Source of the DNA: Medakamo hakoo
Lineage: Eukaryota > Chlorophyta > Trebouxiophyceae > Coccomyxaceae
Direction of reading: 5' to 3'
Length of the DNA: 64,000 nucleotides
NCBI GenBank assembly: GCA_026636295.1
Contig: CP089451.1
Span: 248,001-312,000 of the forward strand
The notes under the pieces were generated by a model. It was given only the letters and a program-made list of their open reading frames with translations, was not told the DNA's origin and did not search any database. Shown piece by piece: positions 1 through 9,236 of this stretch; the stretch's first letter is position 1; every line of letters starts with the position of its first letter. Position numbers and translations under genes: made by a program.

Positions 1-2902
1 GCCGCGCCCGACTCCCACCCCGACCGGGCGCCCCAGCCACCATTGTCGGCTGGTGGTGGAGGAGGTGGTGGGGATGCGCGCCGGTCGTCCGGCGGCGGCG
101 GCGGCGGGGGCGGGCTCCACCCGCGCCCGCCCCGCGGGGGCGAGCCAGGCGGCGGCGGTGGCGGCGGCCCGGCCGGGTCACCCCAGGCCGCCGCCTGGCG
201 CGGCGGCGGCCCGGGCGGTGGAGGCGGCGCCCAGTGCGGGTTGATCAACGGCGGCGGGTGCGGCGGCGGCGGTCCGCCGGGGGGCTGGAGCGGGGCGCCG
301 CCGATGCCTGGCGGCAGGAGGTGCGGGGGGAGCGCAGCGTCCAGCGGGCGCTTGCGGTACAGGCCGCCTGGCGACGGCGGCCGCGGCAGCGGCGCGGCAC
401 GCACGGACGGCGGCAGCGGCGGTGGAGGCGGCGGCATGGCACCCGCCCCACCGGCGGCCCCACCCCCCGGCGCCGGGAAGCGGGCCAGCAACGCGGCCGC
501 CCGGCCGCGCACCTCGCCGTCTGGGTGCGTCGCGGCCAGGCCGGCCAGCGCGCTGCCAAACGAGCCGTGGGCCGACGCCTTGGCGTGGACGTCCGCGGCC
601 GTCAAAGGCAGGGCTTCCGCAACTTTCAGGGCTTTGCGCAGGACGGGCGCGCCGTCCGGCCCCGCCGCCGCCGTCCGCGCGACGGCGGCGTGGAGTTGGC
701 GCAGCGCGCCGCACGCCCGAAACGCGCGGCGCGCCGCGCCGCCCGCGTCTGCCGTCTTGAGGACGACGTCCAACAGCAGGGACAGGTCGGCCAGGCGGGC
801 CCGGCGCCGGGCCGTGCTCGGCTGCCCAAACGGCGTGGCCGCGTCCGGCGGGAGCAGGGCGGGCAGCGGGGGTTGGAGGGCCGCCGCGCCGCCCGCCCGC
901 CCGCCGCCCGGCACGACGGCGGCGCCGCCGCCGCCGCCGCCGCCCGCGCCGTCGCCGCCCACGTCGCACAAGTTGAAAAGGCGCAGCATGCGCGTGATGC
1001 CCGCCGCTTCGGTGTCGCGCAGCCGACCCGACGGCCCCACCAGCGTGTCCAGGCGGCGGTCGACCTCGGACCGGCGGGCCCGGGCGCGCGCGGCGGCGGC
1101 GGCCGACGCGGCGGCGGCCGCCCGGCGCGCCGCGCGCGCGGCGGCAGAGGCGGGGCGGCCGCCGCCGCCGCCGCCACGGCCCGACCGCCCACCGCCGGGA
1201 CGCTTCCCACGCTTCCGCCCCTGCTCATCGCCCGAGTCGTCGTCCGAATCGTACTCGTCGTCGTCCAGGGCCGCAGCCCGTTGGGCGGCGAGCTTGCGGG
1301 CGCGGGCGGCCGCCGCCGCGCCGGTCAGCCCGTCGCCGTCGGCGTCGTAGTCCTCGTCGTCGCTGCGCGCGCGCGGCACGGGCGCTTTGACGGGCTTCTT
1401 GCGCGACCCCAGCGGGTTTTCGCCCGCCGCCAGCCCCACCTGGGCCGCCATGATCGCGACCAGCGCCGGGTCAATGCCCTGGTCGCCCGTCCCGCCGTCG
1501 CGCGCTTCCACCTGGATGGGCGCCGGGTCGTCCGCCGCGCCCGCGGCTTCCGCGTCTTCGGCCTCGTCTTCGGCCGCCCACGCCGCGCGCGTGGCTTCGT
1601 CGACCGCGCCGCCGCCGATGAAGCCCGTGCAGGCCGCCGTGCCGCACAAGCAGCGCAGGGGCTTGTCCCCGTACCGCTCGAAATTGTAGTCGAACGTGAG
1701 TTCCTCGCCCTTGGCCACGGGCCGCAGCGTGAACAGGCCCACGGCCAGCTCGCCGCGCACCGTCCACTTTTGCGTCTCGCAGTTGGCGGCGCACGAGTGG
1801 TTGACGAAGCGGCCCAGGCCGCCCTTGCGGCACGCGTCGATGACCTCGCCGTTGCCGAGCGTCATGAAGTAGTAGTGCCGCTGCCCCGCGTCCGCGTAGA
1901 ACGCCCGGCGCCGGGCGTACTCGGCTTCTTCCAGGACTTCGCCCACGTACTCGGTCACAAACGCGCCCGCGGGCAGGTCCTCGTCCGCAAACAGGCCGTG
2001 GCCCTTTGCGCCCGCGCGCTTGACGGCCAGTTTGGCGTGCTGCCGCTTGGTGAACGCCTGGTTTGTGCACGCGTCGCCCGCCGGGCAGTACCCGCCCACG
2101 CACTCGATGTTGAGCTGCCTGTTGATGCACTTTGGCCCGCACGCGGGCGAGGCGCCCCCGCGCTCCGGCGGCTCGCACTCGCACAGCATGACGTCATCTT
2201 CGTGCAGGGGGCGGGCGTGGCGGTGGATGTACACGTTCTCGGCGATGCGTTGCCAGACGGCGGGCCGGCGTGGGGCGGCCGGGAGAGACGGTGGTGGGGA
2301 AGGCGACGGCGGGCGTGGCTTTGCCTGTTTTTTGGTCTTGTCCGCGGCGGGGGGTGGCGGCGGTGGCGCGGCCTGCGTGTTTGGTGAGGGGACGACGGGG
2401 GTTGTTTGTGAGGGGCGACGCGGACGCTTGTGGCACCTCCTCATCCATCCACCACCACGGCAGGGTGTGTCAGACGCGCCGCCTCCCATCGGCGCGCGGC
2501 AGCCTCCAGTTCGCTGGGGTTCCGGCCGTGGACGGCGCGCCCGCATGCGGGTCCACGTCGCAAAAATTTCTCTCCCCCTTACCGCCCCTCTCACCTCCGC
2601 CTCCGCCGCCGCCAGCTCGGCGTCAATTTCCTCATCGCTCTTTTCCTGGGGCTGATCGCACGATGCAAACGCCGCGTCCGTGTTGTGCTTGCAGAACCTG
2701 TGGTGGCATGGGTGGGAAGGAAAGAGGGCGTGAGGAAAAAAAAACGCGCGACCGATGCTGGCGCGGCCAAAAGCAAAAACGCGCCGGTCCCGCGGTCTCT
2801 CTCGTACCATTGAACCTTGTCGTCCAGCGTTTCTGCCACAGACACCGGGATGCGCCGCCATTTGCTGCAGGCGTCGCACTGCACCCAGGTCGTGGCGGAC
2901 AT
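1..2902 (-). CDS. CW-AWS-SET histone H3K36-type methyltransferase, ASHH2/SDG8-like (3' end outside window)
   Basis: Nuclear histone-lysine methyltransferase of the SETD2/ASHH2 class. Exons 2902-2808, 2697-2595 and 2372 to beyond position 1; splicing is phase-consistent (Q-W|F-C-K at the first junction). The start gives MSATTWVQCDACSKWRR, a CW zinc finger completed in exon 2 by FCKHNTDAAFASCDQP. Exon 3 has a basic/proline linker, WQRIAENVYI, the AWS cysteines (CECEPP...CGPKCINRQLNIEC), a SET domain with GRFVNHSCAANCETQKW and GEELTFDYNFERYGDKPLRC, and a post-SET CLCGTAACTGFIGG. CW preceding AWS-SET is the plant ASHH2 order. A long C-terminal part follows: acidic, Ala/Arg-rich, with a helical block (KVAEALPLTAADVHAKA ... 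DGEVRGRAAALLARF) resembling a TFIIS N-terminal bundle, then a Pro/Gly-rich tail. At least about 856 residues lie in the window. H3K36 specificity is inferred from the family. Confidence 0.88.
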
Positions 2903-3284
2903 GTTGTTGTTTTTCTCTCTCGCGAGGATGTGAGCGTCACGTCCGCCGTTCACGGCCGTCCGCCACGCACAGCCCACCGCCGTTTCAGTACTGCGGCTGA
3001 GCCTGGTCGGGGGGCGGGGCGAGGAAAAGGGTTGGGCCGCCGCCGGGTGGAACAGGCCGGTCCACCCCGGCCGCTGGAAAGCCACAGGAAGAATGAGAGA
3101 GTGGGAGGGTGGAGGTTGAGAGCCTGTTTTTCCACCCACCCACCCACCACCGGCCCGCCTCTCCCCCCCTCCCCCTCACTCCCCCCACCCCCGTGTTTGT
3201 GCTTTTCGGAAGGTCGGGGGCCTTCCGCACTCCGTATCGCCCCCGCGCGGCGGCGCCGCCGTCGCCCGTCGCCCGCCGCCAGCC
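2903..3284. promoter_or_regulatory. Divergent spacer between the CW-SET gene and the F-box gene
   Basis: A 382-bp head-to-head spacer. No TATA box is evident. It contains CT-rich tracts and GAGAGTG near 3100, like many spacers here. A shared bidirectional promoter is inferred from layout only. Confidence 0.4.
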
Positions 3285-5638
3285 ATGGACGATTTAGGCA
3301 TGACATGGCTGGACGACTTTCTCGCCAGTCCAGGTGCGTGGACAGGGTCCTTTCGCGGGCGGACGCCCGGCCCTACGTCCGTGCGGCGCGGCGTCGCGGC
3401 CCTTTTTTTCGTGCCTCGGGGCAAACCGATCTCCTGCCCCGGCCGCGGCCGCGGCCGAGGGGGTCCGCCAGCCTGCCTCCCACCGCCTGGAGCGCGTTGC
3501 GCGGGGGCCTGCCAAGTCGTTCCGGTGCCGACACACCCGCCGCGCCCCCCACCCCCCCACACACAGCCCTGGAAGAAGCGCTGACGAAGGAGGCGGCCCT
3601 CGCGCCGCCCGGCTGCTCCGACCACCCCGCCCACCCCGCGGCGGTCGGCTGGGCGCTGCCCGACCTGTTCCTGCCGTCCCTGGGCGACCTGACAAACGGC
3701 CCGTCTTCTTCCTCGGATTTCGCGCCCCTGGCCTCCGCGTCCGAAGGCTTTGAACGGTCCGCGTCGCCGGCGTCGTCGTCGGACGCGGCGGTCGCGCCGC
3801 CGCCACCACCCCGCCGCCGCGGCCGCGGACGTGTGGCCGCCGCTGGCAAAGCCGGCGCCGGCGCCACGCCCACTAAGAAACGCGGCCGCCCGGCGTCTGC
3901 TGCCGCCCCGCCGAAGAAGCGGGTGGCCGCGCCGCGGCGCCGGCGGTCGTCCGTGACGTCGTCGGCGCCCGCCGCTCCGACGACGCACGTCTCGGCCCTC
4001 CCACCCGCCGCGCTCGCGGCCATCTTCGCGCACCTGCCCTCGACCGAGCGGCGCCACACCCTGCCGCGCGTGTGCAAGGCCTGGCGGGCCGTACTGGCTG
4101 GGTCGGGCACGACCGCGTGGAGTCACGTGGCCGTGGACGTCGAAGAAGAGGCGGCCCGGCCGCGCGGCGCCGTGGGGCGCGGCGCGCTCGTGGCCGCGGG
4201 CGCTGCTGCCCCGCCCGCGCCTGCCTGGTGCCCGTCCGCCACGCTGCGCGCCTCCGCCCTGCACGCCTGGCTCACGCCACGCGCGCCCGCCCTGCGGTCC
4301 CTGTCCCTGACGGGCTTGCCGCCCGCCCTGGCGCGGGCCGCCGGCCCGCGCCACGACCTGACGCCGGACAGCCTGGCGGCGGTGCTCTCGCTCGTGTCGC
4401 CCTGGCTGGAAGAACTGCTGCTGGACCGGGCGGCCGGCCTGCTCCAGGGCCGGACCTGGACCGCCATCGCGTGCCTGCGCCGCCTGCGCGTGCTGGGCGT
4501 GCGCGGCATCCGCGAAACCTTGCCGGGCGACGAAGAGCTGGGTGCGCTGGCGGCCCTGGCGCCGACCCTGAAAGAACTGGTCATGGAGGTGGACACGGAG
4601 CACGACGGGGGCGGCGGCGCGGCCTCCCCCTCCCCCTCCGTAGTCGGCGCGCCCGTCGACACGGCTGTCGCGGCCGCGGCCGGCCTGGGCCCCGCCTGCA
4701 AGTGGGGCCTGCGCGGCTTCCCCGCCGGCGTCCTGCACCTGGGCAACCTGACCCACCTCACCCTGTCGTCCCACCTCGGCATCAACGCCCTGCCGGCCGA
4801 GATCGGCGCCCGCCTGGGCGGCCTGGAGCAGCTGGGCGTGGACGGGTGCGCCCTGTCGGCCCTGCCGCCGTCCCTGGGCCTGCTGACGGCGCTGACGTCC
4901 CTCGACCTGGAAGGCAACCGCGGCCTGGGCGGGCTGGCCGGTCCGGCGCCGCCCCCCCCCGCCGCCGCCGGCCCGGCGCCTGCGGGCGCCTCGGCCGACG
5001 GCGACGCTTTCCCCCCGGCCCTGGCCGGCTTGCGCTCCCTGCGCCACGCCAACCTCAACGCGTGCGGCCTGGTGACGCTGCCGCCCGTCGTCGGCGCGTG
5101 GCGGGCCCTGGCCGCCCTCGACGCGGAAGCCAACGAGTTTGGTGCGGCGCCCAGCCCCGACGCCGCCCTGGCGCCGCTCGCGCCGCTGGCGCACAGCCTG
5201 GTCACCCTGAACATCGCGCAGTGCGGCCTGGCCGCGCTGCCGGCCGGCATCGCGTCCCTGGCGGCCCTGCGGTCCCTGGACGCGAGCGCGAACGCCATCG
5301 ACGAGGCGGGGCTGCCGGCCGGGCTGGCGGCCATGCCCTCCCTCCGCGCCCTTGGCCTGGCCGGCAACGCGCTGAAGTCCCTGCCGCGGGCCGCGCTCGC
5401 CAACCCGTCCCTGCGGGCCCTGTACGCAGAAGACAACGCGCGCCTGCAAATCGCGGCCCCGCTCGACTGGGTGGTGGACGACCTGGCGTCCCTGCGCGTC
5501 TTCCGGCTGGGCGGGGCGTCGGCGTCCACGGCCTGGTCGCCCGCGTCCCTGGCGCACCTGGCCCGCCTGGCCGCGCGCCTGGGGGCGGCGGGCAGGGCCG
5601 ACGTCCTGCGCGTTTCGTATCCGGGCGCGGAGGCGTGA
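3285..5638 (+). CDS. F-box protein with AT-hook-like motifs and leucine-rich repeats
   Basis: Exons 3285-3333 and 3567-5638, about 706 aa; the junction codon reads GCC and continues ALEEALTKEAAL. An N-terminal acidic/Ser segment is followed by basic patches RRRGRGRV and KKRGRPAS, which match the AT-hook core GRP/RGR style. Next comes an F-box (VSALPPAALAAIFAHLP ... LPRVCKAWRAVL, about residues 195-235), then irregular leucine-rich repeats such as LTHLTLSSHLGINALP, LTSLDLEGNRGL and LRSLDASANAIDEAGLP to the C terminus. F-box LRR proteins are usually substrate adaptors of SCF (Skp1-Cullin-F-box) ubiquitin ligases. The AT-hooks suggest nuclear or chromatin-linked substrates, which is inference. 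It pairs head-to-head with the CW-SET gene. Confidence 0.8.
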
Positions 5639-5901
5639 ACGCGCGCCACATGTGCAACGCGTGTGCACTTGCCACACATGCAGACCCCTCCAATTTGAAC
5701 AAGCAGAGACGGGATCCCGGGGAAAAAAGAGAGAGTGTTGCGTGTTTTTTTTTGTTACTCGTGTTCCGACCGCCTTACGCATCCACACACACCCCACACA
5801 CATACCCCACCCCACCCCTCCCCCCCAGCGCAACGCGCACAGCAGCAGTGCTAAGTGTCCCCGCAATGACGCACCCACCAGTCCCTCCGCCCCCCATGCC
5901 C

Positions 5902-7274
5902 TCAGTGCGCGCCCGCCGCCGCGCCCGGCCACAGGCTCACTCCCCACGACGACGCGAGCACGGCCAGGCCCACGCCCACGGCCACCAAGGACGCCACGCC
6001 CGACAGGCGCGCCGTGTTGCGCCGGGCCGCGGTCTCATCCCCGCCCGCGGACGCGCCGGTGATGGCCCGGGACGTGGCGCCGATGGCCGCCGCGTACCCG
6101 CCCATCGCGGCGACCGTCCCCGCGACAAAGGTCAGGATGTACGCGCCCGCCGCGGCGCGCGTGGGCAGGGCCAGCGCCGGAATGATGACGAACAGCGCGT
6201 CGGGTTGGAGGCCGTAGACGACGCCGGCCGCCAGCGTCCACGCGCCCGAAATGGCGCGGGTCGTGAGCGTGGCGGGCTTGGACGGGGGCGCCGGCGGCGC
6301 GGCCGCGGCGGGCGCGTCCGCCGCCGTGTCCGCGCCCGCCGCCTCGCCGTGCCCGGCGTGCTCGGCCCACGTCTCGTACAGGCCCAGCGCGCCGATGGCC
6401 AGGAGCGTGGCGCCCACCGTCGTGGACCCGTACTTGGTCAGCGCCGGGACCAGCGAGGTGAACCGGTCTTTCAGCAGCAGCATGGCGAGGCCCAGCAACA
6501 GCTGGCCGATGGAGTGGCCAAACCCCCAGAGGCCGCCCATGACGGCGGCGGCCGCGTGCGTGCGGCCGATGGTCAGGGGGGTGAGGGCCGCCAAGTGGTC
6601 GGGGCCGGACAGGGTGTGGAGGCAGCCGGCGGCCAGGCCGGCGGCCGCGGCCTGGGCCGCGACGGAGGACCCTGGTGTTGTGTGGAGGTTGGGTTGGGGG
6701 GACGGGAAAAAAGAGTGGGTGAGTGTGCATGGCGGCGTGTTTCGATCGTGCCATGGAGGCTCTCATCCCACAGCCACCCACACGTGGAGTGGGCGGGCGT
6801 GTCAGGCGGGTGGTGGACGGGCACCGCCGCCGGCGGCGGTTTTTTTTTCACACCCCCCCGCATGCGTAGCTTACCGATGAGCCGCGCCGCACCCGCACGC
6901 ACTGCGGCCGCCAAGGCGGCCACGCCGGGGCTGCCTGGGCTGCAGAAATATCCCCAGCCGGCCAAGCCTACAACAGCCGCCACAATGGCGAGCGTGCGGG
7001 CTGTGGCCGCATCAAGAAGAGGGGTGGGGGCGGCGACGACGGGCAGCGGCACGGCGCCAGCGCCGCCGGCCGAAGACGACAGCGCAGCGGGTGGCATCGG
7101 CGCACTGCTCTGGGACGGCGGCGTGGGAGTGCTCCCACCCAGGGTTGCACGTGGCGCAATCTTGGCTGCACGTAAGCGTGGTTGGACGCGGGCGGGGAGG
7201 GCCGGGCACGGCGCGAGGCGGGCCGTGGCTAGGCTAGCCGGCCGGCAGACGGCACTAGTAGACGCAGCGGCCAT
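5902..7274 (-). CDS. NicO/high-affinity nickel-transport family membrane protein, probably plastid
   Basis: Exons 7274-6875 and 6671-5902 give about 389 aa (junction I-G-S-S). The N terminus (MAAASTSAVCRPASLATARL) is Ser/Ala/Arg-rich and transit-peptide-like, then one hydrophobic segment (LAIVAAVVGLAGWGYF). Exon 2 begins with the family core: AAGCLHTLSGPDHLAAL followed by IGRTHAAAAVMGGLWGFGHS and further membrane helices (LLGLAMLLL, TVGATLLAIGALGLYE, ITGAS... LVAVGVGLAVLASSWGVSLW). Plants have closely similar chloroplast-predicted proteins annotated as high-affinity nickel-transport family. The metal actually moved is not shown by the sequence. The spacer to the Pelota gene is 419 bp. Confidence 0.82.
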
Positions 7275-7693
7275 CGTCTTCCTTTCCGGGCAATTCCCGT
7301 GCGGGGCCTTCTAACACTAAGCGGTGTGCAGGGGGAGGGCCCCCAGGCGTTGCCTACTAAAGGGAGAAGAGTGGGGCCTCGCCGCGCCAATGCGCGACGG
7401 AGAGTTGAGGGGAAAACGAGAGAGTGAGACGGGTGTGGGCGTTCACATTGTTTTTCACGGACAGGGAGGGGAGGAAAAAGGGGTGGGCGCTCACGCACGC
7501 CCAGCCCTCTGTTCACGCCTATTTTCTCTGGACACGACCGCGGACGTCCACGCTCTCATTGGCTCGCCTGGTCGCGTGGGCGCCCCAGCGCGCGCGGCTG
7601 GAGGAGTCGTCGAAAAGCGAGTGACGGCCCGCGGCTCCCTCCACCCGGCTCGACCTCCATCCAGCCCGTGCCCCTCCCCCAACCTCTCCCGCC
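7275..7693. promoter_or_regulatory. Divergent spacer between the NicO-family gene and PELO
   Basis: A 419-bp head-to-head spacer with GAGAGAGTG near 7420. The PELO 5' leader is CT-rich up to its ATG at 7694. No recognised core promoter element was found. Confidence 0.35.
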
Positions 7694-9037
7694 ATGAAGC
7701 TCTACGGCAAGCTGCCCTCACCTGAAACAGAGGCGACCGTCAAGCTGGAAGCCGAGAATGGTGAGGGGGTGGGTGGGGTGTGGACGGGGCGTTGCATGGC
7801 GATGTTTCTACGCCCCTGCCCCTCCTACCCGCAAAAAAAAAATAACACTCACCCCCAAAAAACACGTCCCCATCAACAAAACACAGACGAGGACATGTGG
7901 CCGGTCTACAACCTGGTCCGGCCGGGCGACACCGTGACCGCGACCACATTTCGGAAGGTCGCCGCGCCTGGGAGTGGCGGCGCCGCCGACGCCACCGACC
8001 GCGGCGGCGGCGGCGGCGGCGGCGGCTCTGAGCGGCTCAAGCTCAAACTGTCCGTCACCGCGTCCTCGGTCGACTACGACCCCGTGGCGGCCACCGTGCG
8101 CGTCAGTGGGCCCGTCTGCTCAGAGTGCGCGCACGTCCGCCTGGGCGCACACCACACCCTGGAACTGGCGCCGCACCGGGCGTTCAGTGTGGCCAAGCCG
8201 GGGCCGTGGGACCGCCTGGACACGGCGGCGCTGGCGTCCGCCACCAATCCGGCCGCGTCGGCGGACCTGGCTGCATGCCTGATCGACGTCAGTGGGTCCG
8301 CGTCCGCCACGCTGGCGCTCGTCGGCGGGTCGACCACGACCATCCGCGCCCGCCTGGACGCGGCCCTGCCCAAGAAAAAGGGGGCGGCCGCCGCGCACGG
8401 CGCCCACGACAAAGCTCTGTCAGGCTTCTACGACAAGGTGGCGGCCGCCATCGCCCGCCACGTCGACTGGGAGGTGGTGCGGTGCCTGGTCATCGCGGGC
8501 CCCGGCTTCGGCAAGGACGGGCTGCTGGCGCGGTTGAAGGCGGGCGCGCCCGCCGACAAGGCGCTCGCGGCCGCGCTGAAAGACCGCGTCATCACCGCCC
8601 ACGCGTCGTCCGCCTACCGCCACGCGCTGCGCGAGGTGTTGGCCGACCCCGGCGTAGCGGCGCGCATCGCCGACACCAAAGCCGCGCGCGAGTCCGCGGC
8701 GCTGGCGTCCTTTTTCGAGGCGCTGCACACCGACCCGGACCGCGCCTGGTACGGCCCCGCGCACGTGGCCGCCGCCGCCGACGCGGGCGCCGTCTCGACG
8801 CTCCTCCTGTCCGACTCGCTCGTGCGCAGCGCTGGCCCCGCCGCCAGGCGGGCGTACGCGGCCCTGGCCGACGGCGTGCGGGCGGCGGGCGGGGTCGTGC
8901 ACACCCTGTCCGGCGCGCACGTGTCCGGCGAGCAGTTGGACCAGGTGACGGGCGTGGCCGCCCTGCTGCGCTTTCCCATGCCGGAGCTGGATGAGGTGGA
9001 CGTGGATGGTGGGCTGCCAGGGATTGGGCACGGGTGA
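7694..9037 (+). CDS. PELO: Pelota (Dom34), ribosome-rescue factor
   Basis: Exons 7694-7760 and 7887-9037, about 405 aa (human PELO is 385). MKLYGKLP...SVTVKLEAENxEDMWPVYNLV-type N terminus: here MKLYGKLPSPETEATVKL, then DEDMWPVYNLVRPGDTV across the intron. The middle, eRF1-like domain carries VIAGPGFGKDGLL, the conserved PGF-K stretch of Pelota. The C-terminal domain ends near VSGEQLDQVTGVAALLRFPMPEL, typical of the family. Pelota with HBS1 recognises ribosomes stalled on mRNA (no-go and non-stop decay) and lacks the GGQ hydrolysis motif of eRF1; none is visible here. A Gly-rich insertion lies near residue 50. Confidence 0.95.
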   Translation: MKLYGKLPSPETEATVKLEAENGEGVGGVWTGRCMAMFLRPCPSYPQKKNNTHPQKTRPHQQNTDEDMWPVYNLVRPGDTVTATTFRKVAAPGSGGAADATDRGGGGGGGGSERLKLKLSVTASSVDYDPVAATVRVSGPVCSECAHVRLGAHHTLELAPHRAFSVAKPGPWDRLDTAALASATNPAASADLAACLIDVSGSASATLALVGGSTTTIRARLDAALPKKKGAAAAHGAHDKALSGFYDKVAAAIARHVDWEVVRCLVIAGPGFGKDGLLARLKAGAPADKALAAALKDRVITAHASSAYRHALREVLADPGVAARIADTKAARESAALASFFEALHTDPDRAWYGPAHVAAAADAGAVSTLLLSDSLVRSAGPAARRAYAALADGVRAAGGVVHTLSGAHVSGEQLDQVTGVAALLRFPMPELDEVDVDGGLPGIGHG

Positions 9038-9236
9038 TTGCGGGCGGGGCGGGCGTGTGTTAGCACTGACAATGGCAGACGGCAGAAGTACGGCACGACG
9101 GCAGCCCGCCTGGGAGGACGGATGTTGGGATGGGGATGGAGAGGCGCGGTGGGGCGCGGCGCGCCGCAGCCATCACTCTCTCTTTCCCTCGCGCCCTGCG
9201 CTGCTGGACCAGCAGCGGCACCGCACACTCACAGCG

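Noticed and set aside
234-2387. A 717-codon plus-strand frame opposite the CW-SET gene
   Set aside because: Arg/Ala/Gly-rich composition without motifs; the opposite strand encodes unmistakable AWS-SET sequence.
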